Below are positions 10,643 through 19,532 of a stretch of 64,000 nucleotides of DNA, one piece after another. The notes under the pieces are model-generated. The model saw nothing but the letters and a program-made list of their open reading frames with translations, had not been told where the DNA came from and made no database searches. The stretch lies in assembly GCF_001686985.1 (NCBI RefSeq), contig NZ_CP015318.1, positions 4,524,001-4,588,000 of the forward strand, given 5' to 3'. How positions within the stretch are numbered: position 1 is the first letter of the stretch; each line of letters opens with the position of its first letter. Origin of the DNA: Mesorhizobium amorphae CCNWGS0123. GTDB taxonomy: Bacteria; Pseudomonadota; Alphaproteobacteria; Rhizobiales; Rhizobiaceae. Both the position numbers and the translations under genes were made by a program.

Positions 10643-11536
10643 TCACCCAACAGTCGCGGGTCGCGGCGCTTCCTGCTTGGCAAACTTCTTCGCTCCGAAC
10701 ACGCACAAGACCACGCCGAGCGTGACGACAATCATCAGCGGGCTGACCTGTTCGTGCAGCAGCGTTGCCGCCAGCGCGAGGCCGAAGAAGGGCTGCAACA
10801 ACTGCAATTGCCCGACCGCGGCGATGCCGCCTTGCGCCAGGCCGCGATACCAGAACACGAAGCCGATCAGCATGCTGAACAGCGAGACATAGGCAAGACC
10901 GATCCAGGCGCTGGAGCCGACGCCGGCAAAGGACGACGGCAACGTCGCAAAGGTCAGTACCAGCATGATCGGCAGCGAGAGCACCAGCGCCCAGCAGATC
11001 ACTTGCCAGCCGCCGAGCTTGCGCGACAGCGCCGCGCCCTCGGCATAACCCAGCCCGCAGGCGATGATGGCGGCCAGCATCAGACCGTCGCCCACCGCTG
11101 AGGCCGTCACGCCCTGCGTCAGGGCAAAGCCTGCGACAAGTGCGCTGCCCAGGCACGAAAACAGCCAGAACGCCGGCCGTGGCCGATCGCCACCCCGCAG
11201 CACGCCGAAGATCGCGGTCGCCAGCGGCAGCAGGCCGACGAAGATGATGGAATGGGCCGTGGTGACGTGCTTCAGCGCCAGCGCGGTCAGCAGAGGAAAG
11301 CCGACAACCACGCCAAGTGCTACGATCACCAGCGAAAGCAGATCGCCGCGCTCCGGACGTTTCTGCCGGAAGAGGAGCAGCATTGCCAGGCCAAGCAGTC
11401 CGGCAATCGCCGCTCTGGCCGACGTCAGGAATGTCGGATCGAAGTCCATCACCGCCACGCGCGTCGCCGGCAGCGAGCCGCTGAAAATCAGCACGCCGAT
11501 GAAGCCGTTCACCCAGCCGTTCAAACTCTTGTCCAT
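10643..11536 (-). CDS. DMT superfamily (EamA) transporter
   Basis: A 297-residue inner-membrane protein with ten predicted hydrophobic helices in two EamA repeats (for example LLGLAMLLLF and FFGLALAATLLHEQVSP). Such carriers export amino acids or other metabolites. The ATG at 11536 has GGAG about eight bases upstream; an earlier GTG/ATG extension into the regulatory gap was rejected. It runs divergently from a MocR-type regulator across 103 bp, an arrangement usual for regulators that control a neighbouring exporter. Confidence 0.85.
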   Translation of the reverse strand: MDKSLNGWVNGFIGVLIFSGSLPATRVAVMDFDPTFLTSARAAIAGLLGLAMLLLFRQKRPERGDLLSLVIVALGVVVGFPLLTALALKHVTTAHSIIFVGLLPLATAIFGVLRGGDRPRPAFWLFSCLGSALVAGFALTQGVTASAVGDGLMLAAIIACGLGYAEGAALSRKLGGWQVICWALVLSLPIMLVLTFATLPSSFAGVGSSAWIGLAYVSLFSMLIGFVFWYRGLAQGGIAAVGQLQLLQPFFGLALAATLLHEQVSPLMIVVTLGVVLCVFGAKKFAKQEAPRPATVG

Positions 11537-11599
11537 GATCTGCTCCGTTTGCCCTCCCCGTACAGGCTCGGGGGATGGCGCCGCCAGAGACAATGCGGT

Positions 11600-11617
11600 A
11601 CAGTTTGGCAAAACTGT
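11600..11617. promoter_or_regulatory. Candidate MocR operator palindrome
   Basis: ACAGTTT-GGCA-AAACTGT: perfect seven-base arms around a four-base spacer, in the 103-bp gap between the divergent transporter and MocR genes and 22 bp before the MocR start. Position and symmetry suggest an operator used by the regulator for both genes; this is inference. Confidence 0.5.
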
Positions 11618-11639
11618 TATGGTTCATCGGGGAGTACAG

Positions 11640-13043
11640 ATGGACACGCCTGCTCCAAAAACGGACAGCGGAGGAACGCTTGTCGAAGCGGTCATGGCGG
11701 CGATCAGGCAGCGCATCGCCGCGCGCACCCTGACGCCTGGGGCGCGGCTGCCGTCGATCCGGGCCTTTGCCGGCACGATGCAGGTGTCCAAGTCTACGGT
11801 GGTCGAGGCCTATGAACGGCTCGCCGCCGAAGGCGCGATCCGTTCCCGGCCTGGTTCGGGCTTTTATGCCGCCGGACCGCTGGCGCCACTGTCACTGGCC
11901 GAGATCGGCCCCCGGTTCGACCGCGCCGTCGATCCTCTCTGGGTCTCGCGCCAGTCGCTGGAAGCAGGCGACGACGTGCTGAAGCCCGGCTGCGGCTGGC
12001 TGCCGGCTTCATGGATGCCGCAGGCAGGATTGCGCCGGGCGCTGCGCACGGCAGCGCGTGCCGATGATGTTGCGCTCGCCGACTACGGCACGCCACTCGG
12101 GCTGCCGCCGCTGCGCCAACTGCTGGCGCGGCGCATGGCCGGCCATGGCATCGAAGCTTCGCCCGACCAGATCATGCTGACGGAATCGGGCACGCAGGCC
12201 ATCGACCTGCTGTGCCGGTTCCTGATCGAACCCGGCGATACGGTGCTGGTCGACGACCCTTGCTATTTCAACTTCCACGCCTTGCTGCGCGCCCACCGCG
12301 CCAAGGTCGTCAGCGTTCCCTATACGCCGTCAGGACCGGACATCGAACTGTTCGCCCAGGCGCTGGCCGAGCACCGGCCGCGCCTCTACATCACCAATTC
12401 CGCCATCCACAATCCGACCGGCGCAATCCTGTCGCCTGTCACCGCGCACCGGCTGCTCAAGCTCGCCGACCAGTCGGACCTCACCATCATCGAGGACGAC
12501 ATCTTCGCCGATTTCGAGCACGCGCCTGCCCCGCGCCTTGCGGCGTTCGACGGCCTGAGCCGTGTCGTCCATATCGGCAGCTTCTCCAAGACGCTTTCGG
12601 CATCGGTGCGCTGCGGCTTCATCGCAGCACCCCACGACTGGATCGAACAACTCACCGACCTCAAGATCGCCACAACCTTCGGCGGCGGCCGGCTCGCGGC
12701 CGAACTGGTGCTGACGCTGCTCAAGGACGGCAGCTATCGCAAGCACATGGACTTGCTGCGAGCGCGGCTTTCGCGCGCCATGGGCGAAACGAGCGCCCGC
12801 CTGAAGGCGATCGGCATCACGCCCTGGATCGAGCAGCCGGCCGGCCTGTTCCTGTGGTGCAGCCTGCCGGATGGGGTGGATGCGACAGAAGTGGCCCGCC
12901 GTGCTTTGGCCGCCAACATCGTGCTCGCCCCCGGCAATGCGTTCAGCCTGTCGCAGACCGCTAGCCGTTTCTTGCGCTTCAACGTTGCCCAGTCGGGAGA
13001 CGAGCGGATTTTCACCGCGCTCGAAGCGGCGACGTCGCGTTGA
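11640..13043 (+). CDS. MocR/PdxR-type GntR regulator with aminotransferase domain
   Basis: A 467-residue fusion: N-terminal GntR winged helix (about 12-80, with LPSIRAFAGTMQVSKSTV and EGAIRSRPGSGFY) and a fold-type I aminotransferase-like domain. The PLP-binding lysine is K317 in the SFSKTLS motif, with NPTGA upstream. Such proteins sense PLP or amino-acid ligands and regulate transport or metabolism genes. The ATG at 11640 has GGGGAG six bases upstream; an in-frame ATG at 11619 precedes that site and was rejected. Its likely target is the divergent DMT transporter. Confidence 0.88.
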   Translation: MDTPAPKTDSGGTLVEAVMAAIRQRIAARTLTPGARLPSIRAFAGTMQVSKSTVVEAYERLAAEGAIRSRPGSGFYAAGPLAPLSLAEIGPRFDRAVDPLWVSRQSLEAGDDVLKPGCGWLPASWMPQAGLRRALRTAARADDVALADYGTPLGLPPLRQLLARRMAGHGIEASPDQIMLTESGTQAIDLLCRFLIEPGDTVLVDDPCYFNFHALLRAHRAKVVSVPYTPSGPDIELFAQALAEHRPRLYITNSAIHNPTGAILSPVTAHRLLKLADQSDLTIIEDDIFADFEHAPAPRLAAFDGLSRVVHIGSFSKTLSASVRCGFIAAPHDWIEQLTDLKIATTFGGGRLAAELVLTLLKDGSYRKHMDLLRARLSRAMGETSARLKAIGITPWIEQPAGLFLWCSLPDGVDATEVARRALAANIVLAPGNAFSLSQTASRFLRFNVAQSGDERIFTALEAATSR

Positions 13044-13058
13044 TGTCGTGATCACCAG

Positions 13059-13952
13059 TCAGCGCGAAGACGCGCAAACCTCGCGCACGCAATCGCGCAA
13101 CCAGCATTGCGTCGGATCAGCGTCGAGGCGCGGATGCCAGAGCATGGAGATGGTGACCTCCACGGTGGTGACCGGCAACGGAAAGCTGAACATGCCGGCA
13201 CGTGCCCCTTGCGAATGCCGCTCGGGAACGCTGGCGATCAGATCGGAAGCACGCGCCATGGCAAGTGCGGCCGAGAAGCCTGAAACCATGCACACCAAGG
13301 TCCGCTGCAATCCGAACTGGCTCAAAGCCTCGTCGATCGGCCCCCTTTCGCGGCCACGCCTGGAAACACTGATGTGGCGGCCGGCCGCGAAGCGCTCCGG
13401 TGTGATGGCGCCCTGGCCCAGCGGATGACCGGCCCGCACCACACCGATGAAGCGGTCGCGGAACAGCGCCTGGATCCGCACCTCGGGCCCGGTCTCGCCG
13501 GCAACGCCGATCTCCAGGTCAACAGCCGCTTCGCGCAGTGAGGCGACGTCCTTGTCGGACTTTGGTGCGAAGCGCAGCCGAACGCTTGGCGCGTCCGCTT
13601 CAATGCGGGCGACAAGCCGCGGACCGTACTCCTCGACGAAGCCCTCATTGGTGCGCAGCGTAAACGTCCTGTCGAGACGTGAAAGGTCGAGCAGGCTCGC
13701 CGGACGCAACAACGCTTCCGCGTCCTGAACCACACGTCCTGTCTGTTGTCGCAATTCAAGTGCCCGCGGCGTCGGCACCAGGCCGCGCCCGGCGCGGACC
13801 AGCAAGGGGTCGCCCGTCGCCTCGCGCAGGCGCGCCAGCGTCCGGCTCATTGCCGAGGGGCTGAGGCGTAGCTTATCGGCGGCACGCGCCACGCTGCCCT
13901 CGGTCAGCAGAATGTCGAGAGCGAAAAGCAAATTGAGATCGGGCAGTGTCAT
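13059..13952 (-). CDS. LysR family transcriptional regulator
   Basis: A 297-residue regulator with an N-terminal winged helix (LPDLNLLFALDILLTEGSVARAA, then LSPSAMSRTLARLRE) and a substrate-binding domain. The start at 13952 places the conserved LPDLNLL block at the N-terminus, as in relatives; an ATG at 13973 is an alternative and neither has a strong ribosome site. It is divergent from an MFS exporter gene, the usual arrangement when LysR controls its neighbour. The LVRAGRGLVPTPRA segment is typical of a LysR subgroup near efflux pumps. Confidence 0.88.
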   Translation of the reverse strand: MTLPDLNLLFALDILLTEGSVARAADKLRLSPSAMSRTLARLREATGDPLLVRAGRGLVPTPRALELRQQTGRVVQDAEALLRPASLLDLSRLDRTFTLRTNEGFVEEYGPRLVARIEADAPSVRLRFAPKSDKDVASLREAAVDLEIGVAGETGPEVRIQALFRDRFIGVVRAGHPLGQGAITPERFAAGRHISVSRRGRERGPIDEALSQFGLQRTLVCMVSGFSAALAMARASDLIASVPERHSQGARAGMFSFPLPVTTVEVTISMLWHPRLDADPTQCWLRDCVREVCASSR

Positions 13953-13965
13953 CGGCGGACCATAG

Positions 13966-13989
13966 CATGACATGGCGTTCCATGCATGG
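13966..13989. promoter_or_regulatory. Candidate LysR operator
   Basis: CATGACATGG-CGTT-CCATGCATGG: an inverted repeat with perfect inner arms CATGG/CCATG and repeated CATG outer halves, in the 128-bp gap between the LysR gene and the MFS gene, overlapping the LysR translation start region. Likely bound by the LysR protein; inference from symmetry and place. Confidence 0.45.
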
Positions 13990-14080
13990 ATAAGATGCAA
14001 ATGCTGCGCCTTCCGCCACATCAGCCAGAAGACTAGATCTCCGACAGCTCCGGTTTGGAGCGAACAGAAAGGAGATCGCC

Positions 14081-15529
14081 TTGGCAATCGCTGAGCAAAA
14101 TCGGGACGAGCGCGTAGCGGCGCCGCAACAGACCCAATCCGCAGGCTCGGCGCTGGCAAGCCTTTCGCTTGCCACGCTGCTGTCCTCGCTCGGAACCAGC
14201 ATCGCCAGTGTCGGCCTGCCCTCGCTGATGCAAAATTTCGGCGCATCGTTCCAGTCGGTGCAATGGGTTGTTCTCGCCTACCTGCTTGCCATCACCACAT
14301 TGATCGTCAGCGCCGGACGGCTCGCCGACATGTTCGGTCGCCGGCCGTTGCTGCTTGGCGGCATAGCGCTGTTCACGCTCGCCTCGGTGCTGTGCGGCCT
14401 GGCGCCGACCCTTTGGCAGCTGATCGCCGCGCGGGCCATACAGGGGCTTGGTGCGGCGCTGATGATGGCGCTGACGCTGGCCTTTGTCGCCGAAACGGTG
14501 ACCAAGGCCAGGACCGGCAGCGCCATGGGCCTAATCGGCGCCATGTCGGCGATCGGCACGACACTTGGCCCCTCGCTCGGCGGCTTGTTGATCGCCGGTT
14601 TCGGCTGGCGGGCGATTTTCCTCGTCAATGTCCCGCTTGGCGTGCTGACCTTCGCTCTCGCCTGGCGTGCCCTGCCGGCAAGCAGCAAGACCGCGCAAGC
14701 CGATCGAGGCGAGTTCGACGCGATAGGCACCGTCCTGCTTGCCCTGACGCTGGCCGCCTATGCGCTGGCCATGACGCTTGGCAGAGGCAGCTTCGGCTCC
14801 CTCAATATCGGCCTGCTGGCTGTCGCCGGCATCGGCGTCCTTCTGTTCGCCGGCGCGCAGGCGAAGGTGAAAACCCCGTTGATCCAGCTCGCCAGCTTTC
14901 GTGACCTCGAGCTGAGCGCCAGCCTCGGCATGAGCCTCATCGTCGCCACCGTGATGATGGCGACCCTGGTCGTTGCCCCCTTCTATCTGTCTCGTGGGCT
15001 CGGGCTGGATGCCGCAATGGTCGGTCTTGCGCTGTCGACCGGCCCGCTGATCTCGACCCTGTCGGCGCTGGTGGCCGGACGCCTTGCCGATCGCTTCGGA
15101 GCCCACAGGATGATGACTGCCGGCCTGCTCGGCCTCGCCACGGGCACTTTCCTGCTGTCGCTGGCCATGACGAAACTCGGCATTGTCAGCTACGTCGTTC
15201 CTATCAGCGTCACCTGCGTCGGCTACGCGCTGTTCCAGACGTCCAACAATGCAGCCGTGATGATGGGTGTCGGTGCCGGCGAGCGTGGCGTCGTTTCCGG
15301 CCTGCTCAACCTGTCACGCAATCTTGGTCTGATCACCGGTGCGTCGTTGATGGGCGCCATCTTCGCCGCAGCATCGGCTGGCGGGACGGACGAGACGATA
15401 TTGGGCTCTGCGGCAGCTGCCCGGGGCATGCAGGTCACCTTCCAGGCGGCTACGGTGCTTGCGCTGGTCGCGCTCAGCCTGGCGGTGCTCTCCTGGCGCA
15501 CCGTCGCGAAGCGCGAGGCGCAGGCATAG
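14081..15529 (+). CDS. MFS drug/metabolite exporter
   Basis: A 482-residue membrane protein with about 12-14 hydrophobic helices. MFS motif A is seen as GRLADMFGRRP and the drug-antiporter motif C as GAMSAIGTTLGPSLGG, which places it with proton-coupled efflux pumps (DHA2-like). The start is a TTG at 14081: AAAGGAGAT lies six bases upstream, and no ATG fits as well. Substrate unknown. Divergent from the LysR gene, which probably regulates it. The next gene ends four bases after this one on the other strand. Confidence 0.87.
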   Translation: MAIAEQNRDERVAAPQQTQSAGSALASLSLATLLSSLGTSIASVGLPSLMQNFGASFQSVQWVVLAYLLAITTLIVSAGRLADMFGRRPLLLGGIALFTLASVLCGLAPTLWQLIAARAIQGLGAALMMALTLAFVAETVTKARTGSAMGLIGAMSAIGTTLGPSLGGLLIAGFGWRAIFLVNVPLGVLTFALAWRALPASSKTAQADRGEFDAIGTVLLALTLAAYALAMTLGRGSFGSLNIGLLAVAGIGVLLFAGAQAKVKTPLIQLASFRDLELSASLGMSLIVATVMMATLVVAPFYLSRGLGLDAAMVGLALSTGPLISTLSALVAGRLADRFGAHRMMTAGLLGLATGTFLLSLAMTKLGIVSYVVPISVTCVGYALFQTSNNAAVMMGVGAGERGVVSGLLNLSRNLGLITGASLMGAIFAAASAGGTDETILGSAAAARGMQVTFQAATVLALVALSLAVLSWRTVAKREAQA

Positions 15530-15533
15530 GGCC

Positions 15534-16031
15534 TCAGGCCCCTGCCCGCTTGCGGCGCTCGTAGAGCATCACCAGCGTCTCGGCGGTCAAGGCCGGCTTC
15601 GGCTCGCCTTCGATCTCGACCGTATTGGCGGCCTTCATCAGATACTGGCCGGGACCTTTGTCCTCCATCGACAGGAGTGTCGTGCGCAGCCTGATGCGCG
15701 CGCCGACCCGGACCGGCGCCAGGAAGCGCACCTTGTCGAAGCCGTAATTGAAGGCAGCCTGCGTGTTTTCGGGCACGATGCCCATGCCGAGCGCCAGAGC
15801 GCCGATGATCGACAGCGTCAGATAGCCATGCGCGATCGTGGTGCGGAACGGGCTTTGCCGTTTCGCTCTTTCAGGGTCGACATGGATCCACTGATGATCG
15901 CCCGTGCATTCGGCAAACTGGTCGATGCGGTGCTGATCGACCGTCGTCCACTCCGACACGCCAAGCTCCTGCCCGGCCATCGTCCTCAACTGCTCGAAGG
16001 TCGGCGGCGTCCTCGGCCGTGTTTCCGTCAT
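15534..16031 (-). CDS. MaoC/NodN family dehydratase
   Basis: A 165-residue hot-dog protein. The hydratase-2 motif is intact: FAECTGDHQWIHVDPERA with D45 and H50 as the catalytic pair, followed by TTIAHGYLTLSI. It probably hydrates an enoyl-CoA. NodN of rhizobia is in this family, but no other nodulation genes are near, so a role in general acyl metabolism is more likely. It is convergent with the MFS gene with a 4-bp gap. Confidence 0.85.
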   Translation of the reverse strand: MTETRPRTPPTFEQLRTMAGQELGVSEWTTVDQHRIDQFAECTGDHQWIHVDPERAKRQSPFRTTIAHGYLTLSIIGALALGMGIVPENTQAAFNYGFDKVRFLAPVRVGARIRLRTTLLSMEDKGPGQYLMKAANTVEIEGEPKPALTAETLVMLYERRKRAGA

Positions 16032-16253
16032 TCCTGCATTCCCGATCGTTCCGCCTGTCTCCGGACCACGAACCGGCAGCCTCTGTCAATTCGCCACGAG
16101 CGATTCCACTTCATCATGCTCAGGCCGCGTCAGGGTTCATTTCCGCGCACGAAAAGCCCGCGGCTGAACATTTCCAGGTGCCGCGATGGTCTTCATCCCA
16201 AGTTTCGAGGGCAATCGTCGAACCAGGGAAAAACGGCTTTGGTACGGAAACGA

Positions 16254-16682
16254 CTATTTCTTCTCGTAACCGGAGCGGATTTCCGCCATCGCATCCTTGA
16301 TGCGCTCGCGCAGGATCTCGACGGATTCGGTGCCGGATTTCCTGACCAGTTCGGACACCTCGCCGGCATTCTTCAGCGCGGTTTCGAAGGATTTCCGCGC
16401 GAACTCCGCCTGCTTGGCCATCAGTTCCTGCGGATTGCCCGGCGCCCGGTAGTTCTGCGCCATGTCGGCGACTTCGCGCAGCGTGTCCTGCAGCATCTCG
16501 CGCTGCCTGGAGAACAGCGAGGTCGCTCCGGCGGCACCGGCTCTCGCCGACTTCTCTAGCGCTTCGAGGTTCTTGCGATGGTGGCTGAGGATCGCTTCTA
16601 TATCGACATTCGGCACCTTCAGGTCACGGCCGAATCTGCTGAACATGTCCAGGAACGAGTCGGATTCCGGTTGTTTTGCCAT
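16254..16682 (-). CDS. Phasin family protein
   Basis: A 142-residue, largely helical amphipathic protein with no signal peptide. The FDMFSRFGRDLKVPNVD-like start, the I-L-S-H-H-R-K-N-L-E-A-L block and the repeated helix EFARKSFETALKNAGEVSEL are typical of phasins, which coat polyhydroxyalkanoate granules and limit their size. No PHA synthesis genes are adjacent. The 221 bp upstream of the MaoC start hold no recognisable gene. Confidence 0.8.
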   Translation of the reverse strand: MAKQPESDSFLDMFSRFGRDLKVPNVDIEAILSHHRKNLEALEKSARAGAAGATSLFSRQREMLQDTLREVADMAQNYRAPGNPQELMAKQAEFARKSFETALKNAGEVSELVRKSGTESVEILRERIKDAMAEIRSGYEKK

Positions 16683-16750
16683 AGTCGTTTGCTCCCCAGT
16701 CTGCCGCGAATACTAACCCTCATTGAAGAATAGAGCATGACGCGCCCGCG

Positions 16751-18055
16751 TCAATTGACGAGGAACAATCGCTCTGCCGTATAAAGCGTTATGCCGGCAA
16801 GTCCGCCGATGACCATGCCGTTGAAGCGGATGTATTGCAGGTCCCGGCCGATGTTCATTTCGATCAGCCGGGTGAGCTGGCCAAGGTCCCAGCGCCTGAC
16901 CTGGTCGGCGATGAATTTCGATACGCCGCTCTTCTGGCTTTCGACGAAGGAGGACAGCGCCACGACGAACCCCTGGTTCATATCGGCCCTGATCTGCGCG
17001 TCGCTGGCCAAATGGCGGCCGACCTCGACGAACATCGCCGCGAGATGGGCGCGGATCATCGAATTCGGTGCCTTGGCGTCCTGCTCGATGAACAGGCTGA
17101 GGCTCTCCCACATGTCGCCGGCCAGTGCCTTCATCTCCGGCCGGGCCAGGAAATCGCGCTTCAGCTGCTCGGCACGCCTGGCATATTGCTTCGACGTCCG
17201 CAGCCGCTCGATGAAGGTCCGGGCAAAGCGGTCGAATTCGGCGCGCATCGGATGATCGGGATCGGCCCGCACCTCGTCGAGCAGCGAGCCGGCGGACGCG
17301 ACGATCTTCTTCAACAGATAGGCGTCGGCGCGAAACAGGTTGAAAAGCGACGGCAGTTCCTCGCGGATCTTCTCGCGCATGGTCGCCAGCGCCTCCTCGT
17401 CGTTCAAGAAGCGGCCGATCACCCTTGTGAATTCGTCGAACAGTTTCTGATGGCGGCGGTCGTCGGTCAGTGCCGACAGCAACTCGGCCGCCAGCGGCGC
17501 CAGCGGCACCTTGTCGATTTGCTCCAGCATGCGGCTGGTGACGAAACCGCGCAGGCCGGATTGCTCGACCGCTGTGAGCGTTTGCGGCACCAGACGGGCG
17601 ACGAAGCGCGACAGGCCGGCGGCGCGCTCGGCATCCGCCAGCCAGTCGGCGACCAAAGCCGAAAAGTCGACCTCGGCCAGTTTCTCGCGCACCGGCTCGG
17701 GCGCCAGGAAATTGACCTCGATGAAGCGGCCGAGATTGTCGGCGATGCGGTTCTGGTTCTCCGGGATGATGGCGGTATGCGGGATCGGCAGGCCGAGCGG
17801 CCGCTTGAACAGCGCCACCACCGCGTACCAGTCGGCCAGCCCGCCGATGGTCGCCGCCTCGGCGAAGGCGGCGACAAAGCCAAGCCATGGATAGGTGCCC
17901 TCGAACGACTTGGCCGATGCAAAGACGAGGACGCAGAGCACCAGCGCCGCGGTGGCCGCGAATTTGGTACGCCTCAGCGCCGAGAGCTTCGCTTCGGCAT
18001 CGATGTCGATGCGAACGGAAGGAGCCGGGGCAAGAACCTGGACTGGTGGTGACAT
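16751..18055 (-). CDS. DUF445 membrane protein
   Basis: A 434-residue protein of the DUF445 (YjiN-like) family. A helix at about 31-50 (ATAALVLCVLVFASA) precedes the conserved GGLADWYAVVALFKRPLGLPIPHTA region; the central part is a long helical region, and a C-terminal hydrophobic helix ends the protein (GMVIGGLAGITLYTAERL). Function is not established for the family; an envelope-associated scaffold role has been suggested. It is transcribed away from rirA. Confidence 0.82.
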   Translation of the reverse strand: MSPPVQVLAPAPSVRIDIDAEAKLSALRRTKFAATAALVLCVLVFASAKSFEGTYPWLGFVAAFAEAATIGGLADWYAVVALFKRPLGLPIPHTAIIPENQNRIADNLGRFIEVNFLAPEPVREKLAEVDFSALVADWLADAERAAGLSRFVARLVPQTLTAVEQSGLRGFVTSRMLEQIDKVPLAPLAAELLSALTDDRRHQKLFDEFTRVIGRFLNDEEALATMREKIREELPSLFNLFRADAYLLKKIVASAGSLLDEVRADPDHPMRAEFDRFARTFIERLRTSKQYARRAEQLKRDFLARPEMKALAGDMWESLSLFIEQDAKAPNSMIRAHLAAMFVEVGRHLASDAQIRADMNQGFVVALSSFVESQKSGVSKFIADQVRRWDLGQLTRLIEMNIGRDLQYIRFNGMVIGGLAGITLYTAERLFLVN

Positions 18056-18165
18056 GGGTCGAGCCGCTCCTGATCGGTGTTGCGATCTTATTTAGGATCG
18101 GTCCCGGCCAAATGCCCGCGACACGCCATCCGGGTCACAAATGCGCGCGGTCATGCACATAAAGT

Positions 18166-18180
18166 TGACGAACTTGTTCA
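18166..18180 (+). promoter_or_regulatory. IRO box upstream of rirA
   Basis: TGA-CGAACTTGT-TCA matches the RirA iron-responsive operator pattern TGA-N9-TCA exactly and lies 80 bp before the rirA start. It suggests that RirA controls its own gene when iron is sufficient. Confidence 0.6.
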
Positions 18181-18259
18181 TCTATTATGCGCCGCCAGTC
18201 TGGAATTGTTCCAAGGTATAGGCCATATTGAACCCAAGCTACTGCTTCGTGAGGACAAA

Positions 18260-18721
18260 ATGCGGCTTACGCGCCAGACCAATTACGCCATGCGCATCCT
18301 GATGTATTGCGCCGCCAACAGCGATCGGCTGAGCCGCATCCCCGAGATCGCAGCCGCCTATTCGGTGTCGGAGCTTTTCCTGTTCAAGATCCTGCAGCCC
18401 CTGGTCGAGCATGGTCTGGTCGAGACGGTGCGCGGCAGGAATGGCGGCGTCAGGCTTGGCCGCGCCGCCGAGCAGATCAGCCTGTTCGACGTCGTGCGGG
18501 TGACGGAAGAGAGCTTCGCCATGGCCGAGTGCTTCGAGAACGATGCGGCCGAATGCCCGCTGGTCGACAGCTGCGCGCTGAATTCGGCGCTGCGCGAGGC
18601 GCTCAACGCGTTCTTTGCCGTGCTGTCGCGCTATACGATCGCCGACCTGGTGGCGGCGCGCCCGAATGTGCGCCAGTTGCTTGGCATCGACATGCTGGTG
18701 CAACGCGCTCCGGCCGCCTGA
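18260..18721 (+). CDS. rirA: Rhizobial iron regulator RirA (Rrf2 family)
   Basis: A 153-residue Rrf2-type repressor. The N-terminal MRLTRQTNYAMRILMYCAAN block, the winged helix (AYSVSELFLFKILQPL, VRGRNGGVRLG) and the three Fe-S cluster ligands C91, C99 and C105 (AECF, ECPLVDSC) match RirA closely. RirA holds a Fe-S cluster under iron sufficiency and represses iron and heme uptake genes through IRO boxes. The ATG at 18260 follows GAGGA by four bases and gives the standard RirA N-terminus; the longer frame upstream was rejected. It faces the heme operon tail to tail with a 15-bp gap. Confidence 0.95.
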   Translation: MRLTRQTNYAMRILMYCAANSDRLSRIPEIAAAYSVSELFLFKILQPLVEHGLVETVRGRNGGVRLGRAAEQISLFDVVRVTEESFAMAECFENDAAECPLVDSCALNSALREALNAFFAVLSRYTIADLVAARPNVRQLLGIDMLVQRAPAA

Positions 18722-18736
18722 TCCTCTGGCCTGTCG

Positions 18737-19525
18737 CTAGGCGGCCGACTGCGGCAGCACGAACGGCACGTTGCCCGTCGGCAGCACGCCGACCTTCAGC
18801 CGGCAATCGAAGACCTTTTCGATCAGCTCGTCGCTGAGCACATCCTGCGGCGCGCCGGCGGCGGCGAGCCGTCCGCGATGCATGACATGGATGCGGTCGG
18901 CATACATGGCCGTCAGGTTGAGGTCGTGCAGGATGGCGATCACGCCACCGCCGCGCCTGGCGAAGTCGCGGGCGATGTTCATGATGATCAGTTGGTGTTT
19001 GATGTCGAGGCTGGAAACCGGCTCGTCGAGAAACAGGTAGCGCGGTTTGCCGTCCAGCACCGGTGCCCAGACCTGGCACAACACGCGCGCAAGCTGGACG
19101 CGCTGCTGCTCGCCACCCGAAAGCTCCTGGTAGAAACGCCCGGCAAAACCCTCGAGGTCGACGCGCGCCAGCGCCCGTTCGGGCAGCCGCGCATCCTCGC
19201 CTGGCAAGACGCCCGAGCGGCCGCCGACAAGGCCAAGCTTGACCACCTCTCGCACCGTGAACGGGAAGGACAGCGTCGTCGCCTGCGGCAGCACCGCTCG
19301 CTGCGTCGCGGCCTCGACCGCCTTCATTACCGACATGTCGCGGCCGTTGAGAGCAATGCTGCCCGTATAGGAAAGCTCTCCCGACAGGGCCTTGAGGAAG
19401 GTCGTCTTGCCGGACCCGTTGGGTCCGACAATGGCTGCCACTTCGCCTGGCCGCGCCTCGAAATCGACACCGGCAACGATAGGTTTGCCCGCGATCGCCA
19501 CCGAAACATCCCTTGCCTCGATCAT
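18737..19525 (-). CDS. hmuV: Heme ABC transporter ATP-binding protein HmuV
   Basis: A 262-residue ATPase driving heme import. Walker A is GPNGSGKTT (34-42), signature LSGGEQQRVQLAR, Walker B YLFLDEPVSSLD and a switch histidine in ILHDLNLTAMYAD. The A-x-x-Q-x-x-x-L-P-Q region is like other HmuV proteins. ATG at 19525 has GAGG five bases upstream; an upstream TTG inside hmuU was rejected. It is the last gene of hmuTUV, following hmuU by 7 bp. Confidence 0.93.
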   Translation of the reverse strand: MIEARDVSVAIAGKPIVAGVDFEARPGEVAAIVGPNGSGKTTFLKALSGELSYTGSIALNGRDMSVMKAVEAATQRAVLPQATTLSFPFTVREVVKLGLVGGRSGVLPGEDARLPERALARVDLEGFAGRFYQELSGGEQQRVQLARVLCQVWAPVLDGKPRYLFLDEPVSSLDIKHQLIIMNIARDFARRGGGVIAILHDLNLTAMYADRIHVMHRGRLAAAGAPQDVLSDELIEKVFDCRLKVGVLPTGNVPFVLPQSAA

Positions 19526-19532
19526 CCAGGCC

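Noticed and set aside
15534..16031. Nodulation gene nodN
   Set aside because: Family relationship only; no nod box or other nodulation genes nearby.
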